From: an uncultured Woeseiaceae bacterium
Lineage (GTDB): Bacteria; Pseudomonadota; Gammaproteobacteria; Steroidobacterales; Woeseiaceae
Reading direction: 5' to 3'
Length of the DNA: 64,000 bases
NCBI GenBank assembly: GCA_945787845.1
Contig: CALZJH010000003.1
Location: forward strand, 1 to 64,000
This document shows positions 17,322-24,731 of the stretch, in pieces. Below the pieces are notes generated by a model. It was given only the letters and a program-made list of their open reading frames with translations, was not told where the DNA came from and did no database searches. The position numbers and the translations under genes were made by a program. Each line of letters begins with the position of its first letter. Position 1 is the first letter of the stretch.

Positions 17322-18395
17322 ATGCTGACCCTGATTCTCCGCGCCAGGTCGCTGGCTGCCGGTGTCATCGTGTTGTTGCTGCCGTTTTCCGGCCTGCATG
17401 CTGCAGACTTACAGAACGGCCAGGCCGTCTACGCCTCAACCTGCGCCGTATGCCACGGTCCCGCAGGTGCGCCAGACCCGAACAGCCCGTTGGTGCAGGG
17501 GCTTGGGGTTGTTCCTGCCGATCTGTCCGATCCGCTGTTCAACAGTCGGGAGCCGACCGGCGACTGGGAGATGGTGGTCAGGTATGGCGGCCATGCGATG
17601 GGTCTTGCCGCGCAGATGCCGCCCCACAAAGAGGCTTTGAGTGACGAGCAGGTCGCCGACGTCACGGCGTATGTGAAATCGCTCGTTGATACGAGCGCGT
17701 ATCCTCCGGGCGAGATGAACCTGTTCCTGCCGACCCGGACCAAGAAAGCATTCCCCGAGGACGAGGTCGTCTACAAGGGCCGCTACTCGAACGAATCTGG
17801 GGAGAACCCGCTCAAGAGCGTGCTGGAAATCGAAAAACGCATCGGCAAGCGGGGGCAGGGCATCCTGGAACTCGTGCATGTCAATGACGCGTCGAGGAGC
17901 GAGCTCACCGACGTTGAAGTGGGTTACAAGCATGCCTTGTCATGGAGCAACCGGCATATCCTGTCGGGCGCGGTCATTTACGCGGCACCTGTCGACTCCG
18001 GCGACAGCGACGGTGAGCTGCAAACCTACCTCGCCTATGGCACGGAATTGTCCCCCGCCTGGATACTCCAGGGCAGCCTGCGTCTCAAATTCCCGATGGA
18101 TAAAGCGAGCGATGGTGCGGCCGAGCTGGCCGGCGCACTGCATTATGTTCACTCGCCGTGGCCCCGCCAGGTGTTTCCGGGGCTGGAAATCATCGCCGAA
18201 CAGCCGTACAGATCGCGCAATGGAGACCTGGAATGGACGGCTTTGCCGCAGGTACGCATTGGCCTGACGCGAGGCGGGCATGTGGCGCTAAACCTGGGGT
18301 TGGAGCTGCCGCTGTCCGGTCAATCGTGGGATAACCGCGCCTACCTGACCCTGTTGTGGGACTTTGCCGACGGTGGCTTTTTCAAAGGTTGGTGA
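17322..18395 (+). CDS. exported cytochrome c domain fused to a beta-barrel-like C-terminal domain
   Basis: A 357-residue protein. The signal peptide ends around LHAADL (residue about 28). Residues 30-125 are a class I cytochrome c domain with CAVCH and the distal candidate Met in AAQMPPHKE, plus the C-terminal helix EQVADVTAYVKSL. Residues about 140-357 have alternating hydrophobic/polar strands, polar turns and a C-terminal aromatic (FFKGW), like a small outer-membrane barrel or the phenol-degradation MetA-like family. A strong AAGGAG site precedes the ATG. Fusion of a soluble cytochrome with a membrane-barrel-like domain is unusual. Function unknown; electron transfer at the outer membrane is an inference. 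Confidence 0.75.
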   Translation: MLTLILRARSLAAGVIVLLLPFSGLHAADLQNGQAVYASTCAVCHGPAGAPDPNSPLVQGLGVVPADLSDPLFNSREPTGDWEMVVRYGGHAMGLAAQMPPHKEALSDEQVADVTAYVKSLVDTSAYPPGEMNLFLPTRTKKAFPEDEVVYKGRYSNESGENPLKSVLEIEKRIGKRGQGILELVHVNDASRSELTDVEVGYKHALSWSNRHILSGAVIYAAPVDSGDSDGELQTYLAYGTELSPAWILQGSLRLKFPMDKASDGAAELAGALHYVHSPWPRQVFPGLEIIAEQPYRSRNGDLEWTALPQVRIGLTRGGHVALNLGLELPLSGQSWDNRAYLTLLWDFADGGFFKGW

Positions 18396-18420
18396 TGAAA
18401 CCAGTTTGTGAAATTAACAG

Positions 18421-18443
18421 TGTAAAATTCTTTTTGTAAAATT
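18421..18443 (+). repeat. AT-rich direct repeat in the promoter region of the malate synthase G-like gene
   Basis: TGTAAAATT occurs at 18421-18429 and again at 18435-18443, 14 bases apart, in an AT-rich stretch that stands out from the surrounding GC-rich DNA. It lies about 80 bases upstream of the gene at 18523. It could mark the promoter or an activator site; I could not assign a convincing -35/-10 pair. Confidence 0.35.
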
Positions 18444-18522
18444 TAATGCAATTCTCTCGTAGTATCGGGTCAAGGTTTCTGCACGGAGAAACCACGGACC
18501 AGGTCCTTACGAGGGGATTGCC

Positions 18523-18984
18523 ATGCAACAGACAACGCAGGAAATAACGGAAACCCAACCGGGTATTTTAGCCAACGAGCTCTGCCGCGCATCGCAAGGC
18601 GACGCGGGCCTGCTCGAAAACACCGCAAAGATTCTCGACAGCCTGATTCCGCTCCAGGGCGCCAGCCATGCGGACGTCGTCGAGTATCGGGTCGAGATCC
18701 CCATGCGTTATGCCGAGTGCCGCGCCGTTCTGACCGACGGCCGCCAGGTACGTTTCAAGAACCCGCGAAAGTTCCTCGGCTGGTCAAGTCACGATGAGCG
18801 CCGCTCGCTGCTTTTCCGCAACAACGACATCACGCTGGAAGTTGAGGTGGATAACCAGGCGGCTGCCAATGAGCGCAGCACGGTGCGGAGCATTAATCTC
18901 CAGGCCGCCATGCGCAAAGGTGCCAACCGCATCAAGAAGTTCATCGGCATTGACGGCGACCTGTTTATTCTGCCGGCGATGTAA
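18523..18984 (+). CDS. free-standing malate synthase G insertion-domain-like protein
   Basis: A 153-residue cytoplasmic protein, probably unannotated in most pipelines. From about residue 35 it parallels the alpha/beta insertion domain of malate synthase G (GlcB): [20 protein letters not shown] matches [38 protein letters not shown] matches LKNGKETTLRTPAQFVGY, and [15 protein letters not shown] matches ILLKNNGLHIELQID (comparison from memory of E. coli GlcB). The TIM barrel with its Mg2+ and catalytic residues is absent. The gene has its own GAGGGG ribosome-binding site and AT-rich upstream DNA, so it is not an obvious remnant. It overlaps the convergent HAD gene by 20 bases. Function unknown; a regulator or binding module in glyoxylate metabolism is conceivable. 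Confidence 0.75.
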   Translation: [153 protein letters not shown]

Positions 18985-19666
18985 GTCGGTAGATTGCCTC
19001 GAAATCCGAGGCGGCGAGATCGTCGATGACGAGCGCCGCCTCATCAAACCTCTGGCCTGTCGTATAGATCCCCGGCGTCACGACCGTCGGAATGCCCGCT
19101 GCCACCGACGATAACAACCCGTTCCGAGAATCCTCGATGGCCACGCAGGCCGCGGGCGGCAACTCGAGTTTCTTTAGCACCAGTTCGTACACGTCAGGCG
19201 CAGGTTTCTTGTTCGGAACACTGTCACCCGCGCAAATGACCTCGAAGCGCCTGGTTCCATCCAACGTCGCCGATAGGAGCGCATCCACATTGGCCGGCGT
19301 GGTCGTGGTTGCAATCGCGAGTCGGAATCCGCGTTCGGCGGCGTCATCGATGAGCTTGCGAATTCCCGGACGCAGCGGTACCTTGCCACTGGACACCATG
19401 TCCGTATAGGCCTCTGTTTTCGTCGCATGCAGAGTTCGGACGTACTGGTCCAGTGCGTCGGCAGGCGCGCCCGTGCCGCCGAATGACTCGATGAAGTAGC
19501 GGATACGTTCCTTGCCGCCTGTCACCTCCAGCAGGCGCGTATACAACGCCTGGTCCCAGTGCCAGTCCAGTCCGGCGGTCTCGAAGGCCCGATTGAATGC
19601 CTTGCGGTGCGTCTCTTCGGTCTCTGACAAGGTACCGTCGACGTCAAAGATGATTGCCTTGATCAT
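18965..19666 (-). CDS. HAD-superfamily hydrolase, CbbY/beta-phosphoglucomutase-like
   Basis: A 233-residue enzyme with HAD motif I FDVDGTLSETEETH, the alpha-helical cap (about 15-85), motif II TTTTP, motif III Lys in NKKPAPDVYE, and motif IV EDSRNGLLS. The order and the EETH/RKAFN segment resemble the CbbY group of sugar-phosphate phosphatases. The start is ATG at 19666. It begins 4 bases after the ALDH12-type gene stop and is probably co-transcribed with it. Its 3' end overlaps the convergent gene at 18523 by 20 bases. The substrate is not predictable. Confidence 0.88.
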   Translation of the reverse strand: MIKAIIFDVDGTLSETEETHRKAFNRAFETAGLDWHWDQALYTRLLEVTGGKERIRYFIESFGGTGAPADALDQYVRTLHATKTEAYTDMVSSGKVPLRPGIRKLIDDAAERGFRLAIATTTTPANVDALLSATLDGTRRFEVICAGDSVPNKKPAPDVYELVLKKLELPPAACVAIEDSRNGLLSSVAAGIPTVVTPGIYTTGQRFDEAALVIDDLAASDFEAIYRLTSPAE

Positions 19667-19670
19667 GTGC

Positions 19671-21257
19671 CTACCGGACGGCAGGGGTCGTCCAGTCCTC
19701 GGGCCGCGGGCCCTGATCCGAAATGATCTCCCGATGCGCGCTCCAGGTCACCGCAATAGCCTCGGGCGTGCCGATGCCGGCGCCGCGCGGATCGCCACTC
19801 GGGCCAAACCAGTGATTCTGCGGTGCACCGGTGGTGCGCGCGCGCATGCCGCAGTAGGTCGTGCCGTTGACGGTTGAGCCGAGCACCTTCTGCTGGAACA
19901 GGATGTCCGAGCTGACGACGGCCGCCGTCAGGTGGTTTTGCATCCTCTCAAACATCTCAAGCACGGTGTCGAGCTCATCGTCGCCGTAGCTCACGACGAT
20001 CTGGAACGGGCCAAACAGCTCCCGCGCGACGACGTCGAATGCATCGCTGTTCATCGCACTCAGCGGTACCCGAATCGCTGTCGGCTCGTAGGCGCCGAAA
20101 CAACCGGGGATATTGTGGCCTGTCAGTGGCGTGCCCCCGAACAGCAACTCCGTGCCGTCGATGGCGAGGACCGCGTCAATGTGCCCCTTGATCTGCTCAT
20201 TCGTCCAGGAGAGCACGGGCCCCACGGTCAGGTCCTCGAGGCGGCGGCGGGCTGCAAGCTCACCGAGTCTGGGAAGGAGTTTCTCGACCCAGTTCTCATG
20301 TACGAACAACGCACTCTGCGCCGAGCATTTCTGGCCCGCTGCGTTGTAGGCGTCCTCGTCACATTGCCAGGCAACGTATTCGAGCCAGTCTTCGTCGTAG
20401 TCGGGCCCGATAATCTTCCAGTCGAAGCCGGCGTCTTCGAGCCGCACGCGACCGTTGAGGGTCTCGGCGACACGTTCGGCCACGCCACTCGACCCGGTGA
20501 ATTGCACGAGGCGGATCGTGTCGGCGGCCTCCGCGATTAACTCGCCCATTTTTTCGCCACGGCAATGCACGTAGTCGAGGTCCGCGGGGCCAAGCCCGCA
20601 GTGAATCAGCATGCGTACGAATTGCTCGAACACCACGCTCACCTTGGAGTCGACCTTGATCAACGGCCGGTTGCCCATGAACAGGGCACCCATCGCCTGC
20701 AGCGCCGGAATCTCGAGCGGAAAATTGAACGGTGCGACCACGGCAACCGGCCCGAATGGCCAGCGATAGCCACGCGACTCCTGGCCGGGATGGTCGCCCG
20801 GATTGGAAAATCCACGCGCCAGGAAGCGCACGCCGTCGCCGGCGAAATTCTCAAGGAAGATGCGTGTGACCCGGACTTCGTTCAGGCACTGCTGCCAGCT
20901 CTTGGGCATGACGCGCTGCGTGAGCTTGGTGAAGTACTCCTCGACCTCGGGCGTCGCGAGCAGAGCCGCCGAGCGGGCGCATACGGCACCCAGGTGCACG
21001 TAGCGGTCGTTGTTCTTGAGCGGGTTATGCAGGCCGGACTTCGGGCAGCTCTCAAGCCCCGCAATGAAGGGGGCCATATCCTGCGTATCAGGGACGCGCA
21101 GGAAAGGCTCGCCGTTCATCGGATCGACGATATCGTCGCGATAGTGATCCACATCGACCCAGCGTCCGCCTGCGAGGTTTTGAAGCTGCCCGGGCTGGGC
21201 GCCCGTCATGCCCGCGAACGGGTCAACCGTTGCGAACGATTTCCACGATGCTGTCAT
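19671..21257 (-). CDS. aldehyde dehydrogenase, ALDH12-type (1-pyrroline-5-carboxylate dehydrogenase-like)
   Basis: A 528-residue ALDH with catalytic Cys in AAGQKCSAQSA and the PFNFPLEIPAL and ELFGPFQIVVSY motifs. Several blocks closely match plant mitochondrial ALDH12 (RLEDAGFDWKIIGPD, AWQCDEDAYNAAGQKCSAQ, GRTTGAPQNHWFGP-like and DPRGAGIGTPEAI), recalled rather than searched. Plant ALDH12 oxidises glutamate-5-semialdehyde/P5C to glutamate in proline breakdown. The bacterial PutA form is not of this class. It is followed after 4 bases by a HAD phosphatase and preceded by a cytochrome gene 52 bases away. Role in proline or related amino acid use is an inference. Confidence 0.85.
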   Translation of the reverse strand: MTASWKSFATVDPFAGMTGAQPGQLQNLAGGRWVDVDHYRDDIVDPMNGEPFLRVPDTQDMAPFIAGLESCPKSGLHNPLKNNDRYVHLGAVCARSAALLATPEVEEYFTKLTQRVMPKSWQQCLNEVRVTRIFLENFAGDGVRFLARGFSNPGDHPGQESRGYRWPFGPVAVVAPFNFPLEIPALQAMGALFMGNRPLIKVDSKVSVVFEQFVRMLIHCGLGPADLDYVHCRGEKMGELIAEAADTIRLVQFTGSSGVAERVAETLNGRVRLEDAGFDWKIIGPDYDEDWLEYVAWQCDEDAYNAAGQKCSAQSALFVHENWVEKLLPRLGELAARRRLEDLTVGPVLSWTNEQIKGHIDAVLAIDGTELLFGGTPLTGHNIPGCFGAYEPTAIRVPLSAMNSDAFDVVARELFGPFQIVVSYGDDELDTVLEMFERMQNHLTAAVVSSDILFQQKVLGSTVNGTTYCGMRARTTGAPQNHWFGPSGDPRGAGIGTPEAIAVTWSAHREIISDQGPRPEDWTTPAVR

Positions 21258-21309
21258 GCTGGTGTCCTGGGTGATCGGTTGCGCGCATTGTACTCGACCT
21301 GTTGAGCGG

Positions 21310-22806
21310 TTACCTGCTGACCTGCAACATGAACTCGGCGGCCGCCATGCGGACCTCTTCCGACAGGTAATTCTGCGGCGGCATCTCCGGATAATCGTCG
21401 CGCTTCTTCACGGGATTCGTGATGTAGTCGACGATGCCCTGCGGATCATCCATGTACAGCGCCTGGATGATCTGTGTCGGCGGCCCGATCATCTTGACGT
21501 TGTAGGAATGGCAGCCTGCGCAAATGCCGTAGTAGGCGCGTTTCCCCATGTCCTCGGCCGCGATAACGCGTCGCTCGGCAGGTTCGTCGAGCAGGTAGGT
21601 TGTGACATCTGCCGTCGTTGTAAAACCACAGGTACCGAAGCTCTTGAGGCCGACGGTCACGTACTTGTCGGGGTCAAGAATGCAGCTGTTGGTGCTGGCG
21701 CCGATATTCAGGATTTCGACATTGCCTTCCACGAGTTCCAGGGTCTTGAGCGCCGTAATCTCTGGAATCGTACTGTAGCCGTTGTTCCACATCAGGTTAT
21801 CGAGAATGGCAATCTCGTCGGAGTTCGGGTCGGCTCCCGAGTCGAGCGTCACGTTCGGGGCGTTCATGTGATCCGTGATCAGTATGCCGATGACCTGGTT
21901 GCCGGTAATGACGTTGCCCTCGATCGTGGTCTGGTCGCCAGCCATGTTCAATATGCCGGTACCGGCCGGGATGCCCGAGACCGTGGAACCGGGAATGCCG
22001 AAATTCGGCGTGTTGTTGTTCACGATGAAGTTGTTGCGGACAATCGTGTCGAACGTTGTCTTGATGGGCAGCCCCGGCGTGATGAACACGAGAACGCCAC
22101 CGGTGTTGTCGTGCACGTAATTGTTCTCGACGATCGAGTGGCGGGAGTTCTCGATTTCGATACCGGCAACGTTGCCGAATACTTCGTTATTCGTGACATG
22201 GATGTTGTCGCACATGCCAACATAAATGGCGGCATCCTCGATGCCGCTCAGGACGTTGTGCGTAATCAGGCCGTTGGTACCAAATTCGGGAAAGATGCCG
22301 TACACGCCCGTGTCGATAATGTGGTTGTTACGGATCAGGAAGTTGTTTCCCGCCTGACCCATGATGGCATTCCCTTTGTAGTGCTGGATCTGCAGATTCT
22401 CGACGGTGATGTCGTTGCCCGAGTACAGGACGGCGTCGTTGAGCTTCGCTTCGCCTTCCATGACCGGCCATGCGCCATCGATGACGACACCGCTGAGGAT
22501 GATGTCGTCCTTATCGACATACACGGTTTCGTGATAGGTGCCCGGGAAGATCCTGATGACGTCGCCGGACTGGGCGAGGGCAACGGCGGCCTGAATCGAA
22601 TCGCCGTTGCGAACCTCGTGCACGGTTCCGGTTCCCGACCCGCCGACCGACTTCGTCAATGCACCGCCACCCGCCGTTACCGCGCTGTACCGGGACGAAT
22701 CGCCAACCATTGTGTCGCGGTTGTCGGCAGCGAACTTCAAGCCGGCAAACGCGCCAGCCACCAGCAGCCCGATAGCCGCGGTGATCATCAGAATTTTCAT
22801 ACCCAT
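21310..22806 (-). CDS. exported parallel beta-helix protein with C-terminal cytochrome c domain
   Basis: A 498-residue protein. An N-terminal hydrophobic segment (MITAAIGLLVAGAFAGLKF) is a signal anchor or peptide. Residues about 60-390 are right-handed parallel beta-helix repeats with asparagine ladders (NNFLIRNNHIID, TNNEVFGNVAGIEIENS, VENNYVHDNTGGV). The C-terminal 90 residues hold one CAGCH heme site and a Met in MPPQNYL. This is the TIGR03805-like beta-helix family that often pairs with diheme cytochromes. GGGGAA lies 10 bases before the ATG. It is the third gene of a run c4-like, peroxidase-like, beta-helix cytochrome. Confidence 0.85.
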   Translation of the reverse strand: MGMKILMITAAIGLLVAGAFAGLKFAADNRDTMVGDSSRYSAVTAGGGALTKSVGGSGTGTVHEVRNGDSIQAAVALAQSGDVIRIFPGTYHETVYVDKDDIILSGVVIDGAWPVMEGEAKLNDAVLYSGNDITVENLQIQHYKGNAIMGQAGNNFLIRNNHIIDTGVYGIFPEFGTNGLITHNVLSGIEDAAIYVGMCDNIHVTNNEVFGNVAGIEIENSRHSIVENNYVHDNTGGVLVFITPGLPIKTTFDTIVRNNFIVNNNTPNFGIPGSTVSGIPAGTGILNMAGDQTTIEGNVITGNQVIGILITDHMNAPNVTLDSGADPNSDEIAILDNLMWNNGYSTIPEITALKTLELVEGNVEILNIGASTNSCILDPDKYVTVGLKSFGTCGFTTTADVTTYLLDEPAERRVIAAEDMGKRAYYGICAGCHSYNVKMIGPPTQIIQALYMDDPQGIVDYITNPVKKRDDYPEMPPQNYLSEEVRMAAAEFMLQVSR

Positions 22807-22832
22807 GTTCGTTGCTTCCCCTGTTTTTTTGT

Positions 22833-24038
22833 TTATAGCGAGTGGACCACCCCGGGGGCCAGTGCCTCTGGCAACGTGCCGATCGGCAGGAGGCCCGACG
22901 GTACAGCCTCGGGAACGCGAGGCTTGAAACTCTCATCGGTCAACGTGGCCAGGAAGTCGACGAGGCGATCGAGCTCGGTGTCAGTCAGGTTCGGCTCCCA
23001 GATATGCCAGTGGACGATCATACGCTGCTTCTCCTCCTCGGGGAGCGCATGACCGCGACCCAGCGTATAGAACTCGGCCGCCTCACGCAGGGTCGCGAAA
23101 GTCCCCGAGTGCATGTACGGCGACGTCTTCGCGACATTCCGCAGGCTCGGCACCTTGAAGCCGCCGCGCAGGCCCGCATTGCCCGTCACGGATTCGGCTC
23201 CCTCGTCAAATGCATGCCCTTCCGGTTCCGGCACGCCGATGACGGCAACCTGCTGGTTAGTGAACAAAGGGGGCGTATGGCATTCCGCGCAGCGTGCGAC
23301 GAAAGAACGGAATACGTTCATACCCTCTTTCTCGTTTGCTGTCAGTGCGTCGTGATAGCCGTGTGCATAGCGGTCGTAGCGGCTGTTCAATGAAATCAAC
23401 GAGGTCTGGAACGCGGCAATCGCTGTGTAGACCATGTCGAGCGTTGGCGGACCTTCGCTGCCCGGAAAAGCGTCGCGAAAAAGCCTGAGATAGTTCTTGT
23501 TGGTGCCGATGTCGGCAAGTAGTTGCACCGGGTTGCTGCCCATCTCTTTTGCATCGTATAGCGGGCCCTGCATCTGCTCCTCGAGCGATCCCGCGCGCGC
23601 ATCCCAGAAAAAGCTGTTCAGGAAAGCAACGTTCCACAGGCTGGGCGCCGCTCGTCTGACCTCGCTGCCGCCGACCCCCTGGCTGCGTGCGCGACCGTCC
23701 GTGAACCCGAGGTCCGGATGGTGGCAGCTCGCGCAGGAGATGCTGTTGTCAACCGACAGCAGGGGATCAAAAAAAAGATAGCGCCCGAGATCGATCTGCT
23801 GGGGAGAGAAACCGTCCCGAGCCGCGGGCAAGCCGGTTCGCGGTCCGCCGACACCGGCAAATTGCTGCGAATCGTAGTTCTGGTAAAGCGTTTGCAGCTT
23901 GCAGCGATTGCGTTCCGTCAGCTCGAAGCCGGGCGGGCAGTGGTCGCGCAGTTTAATCGACGATTCGGCCTGCGCAGCAGCGCCGATGACGCAGGTGAGC
24001 AGGCCGAGCAGGCAGGCCTTACTGCTGCGTCTGCTCAT
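22833..24038 (-). CDS. diheme cytochrome c peroxidase-like protein (CcpA/MauG superfamily)
   Basis: A 401-residue periplasmic protein with a signal peptide ending near AAAQAES. Two heme sites are CASCHHPDLGF (residue about 100) and CAECHTPPLF (about 245), with GRYLFFDPLLS before the first and a Met/His-containing SPYMHSGTFATLREAAEFY region, as in bacterial cytochrome c peroxidases and MauG-like enzymes. A distinctive N-terminal segment with two cysteines (RDHCPPGFELTERNRCKLQ) precedes the peroxidase fold. Its start lies 20 bases inside the end of the upstream c4-like cytochrome gene, indicating coupled translation. Peroxidase or protein-modifying activity cannot be distinguished. Confidence 0.87.
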   Translation of the reverse strand: MSRRSSKACLLGLLTCVIGAAAQAESSIKLRDHCPPGFELTERNRCKLQTLYQNYDSQQFAGVGGPRTGLPAARDGFSPQQIDLGRYLFFDPLLSVDNSISCASCHHPDLGFTDGRARSQGVGGSEVRRAAPSLWNVAFLNSFFWDARAGSLEEQMQGPLYDAKEMGSNPVQLLADIGTNKNYLRLFRDAFPGSEGPPTLDMVYTAIAAFQTSLISLNSRYDRYAHGYHDALTANEKEGMNVFRSFVARCAECHTPPLFTNQQVAVIGVPEPEGHAFDEGAESVTGNAGLRGGFKVPSLRNVAKTSPYMHSGTFATLREAAEFYTLGRGHALPEEEKQRMIVHWHIWEPNLTDTELDRLVDFLATLTDESFKPRVPEAVPSGLLPIGTLPEALAPGVVHSL

Positions 24039-24645
24039 TCAGGAAGGCAGCAATGTCGTTCAGCTCATCCATCGAAACGGTCTTGGCCATCATTGCCATT
24101 TGTTTACCGTACTTCGAATCGTCATGAACGCCGCGCATGCTCTCCTGGAAGTTCGCCACCTGCCGGATCAGGTACCAGTCGCCGATAACCGTCAACCGGG
24201 GCGTGAACAGAGCTTCGTTGCCCCAACCCTGGCCGCCGTGGCACGCGCCACACTTGCTCGTAAACTGTTTCTGGCCGTTGACGACGTCGCCTTCAACGGT
24301 CGCCGCCGGCGTGGCCGCCGGGAGTGCGGCGATATACGCCGCGACGTTCGCGATCGCTTCGCCATCGGGAAGCGCTTCCGCCATCGGGAGCATCATTGCG
24401 CCTGCCGCGTCACCGGGCTCCTTACCGCGCTTGCCGTTCCTGAAGTCCCAGAGCTGGCGTGCCAGGTAGGATTCGGACTGGCCGGCCAGACCCGGAGCGC
24501 TGAGCGCCTGGTTGCCTTCGCCGTTAGCGCCATGGCAGGCGATGCAGGCCTGGAATTCCGCCTTGCCAGGAGGGGCGTCACCGGCGGCTGCAAGACCGGG
24601 AAGAAGGAGTGCCGTGAGCAGGAAAATCGGTGTACGGAAGTTCAT
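24019..24645 (-). CDS. diheme cytochrome c4-like protein
   Basis: A 208-residue exported protein with a signal peptide cleaved after PGLAAAG. Two c-type domains carry CIACHGANGEGN and CGACHGGQGWGN with Met candidates in MMLPMAEALPD and MAMMAKTVS. Two-domain architecture and the heme-flanking HGxxGxGN pattern fit the cytochrome c4/c553-tandem family, which shuttles electrons in the periplasm. It is the first gene of the minus-strand cytochrome run; its 3' end overlaps the peroxidase-like gene by 20 bases. The start lies next to the inverted repeats at 24683-24706, shared with a divergent flavoprotein gene. Confidence 0.88.
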   Translation of the reverse strand: MNFRTPIFLLTALLLPGLAAAGDAPPGKAEFQACIACHGANGEGNQALSAPGLAGQSESYLARQLWDFRNGKRGKEPGDAAGAMMLPMAEALPDGEAIANVAAYIAALPAATPAATVEGDVVNGQKQFTSKCGACHGGQGWGNEALFTPRLTVIGDWYLIRQVANFQESMRGVHDDSKYGKQMAMMAKTVSMDELNDIAAFLNEQTQQ

Positions 24646-24682
24646 TGTCTGTGCGTTCCGGAAGTGTCAATATCAATGATCC

Positions 24683-24706
24683 GTCCAGTTTGGACAACCG
24701 TCCAAA
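24683..24706. promoter_or_regulatory. double inverted repeat between divergent cytochrome and flavoprotein genes
   Basis: TTTGGAC-AACC-GTCCAAA (24689-24706) is a perfect 7+7 inverted repeat, and it shares its left arm with a second dyad GTCCA-GTT-TGGAC (24683-24695). It is 37 bases from the c4-like start and 25 bases from the flavoprotein start, in AT-rich surroundings. It looks like an operator for a dimeric regulator (TetR type would suit) controlling one or both directions. No regulator gene is adjacent. Confidence 0.5.
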
Positions 24707-24731
24707 TAAAAACAAGTACGGGAAATCAGGT

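Noticed and set aside
18523..18984. Pseudogene of malate synthase G
   Set aside because: There is no frameshift, no neighbouring barrel sequence, and the gene has its own ribosome-binding site and AT-rich upstream region.
21208..23052. 614-codon plus-strand open frame
   Set aside because: It spans antisense the beta-helix cytochrome and parts of two neighbours, with no recognisable domain and arginine/valine-rich composition.
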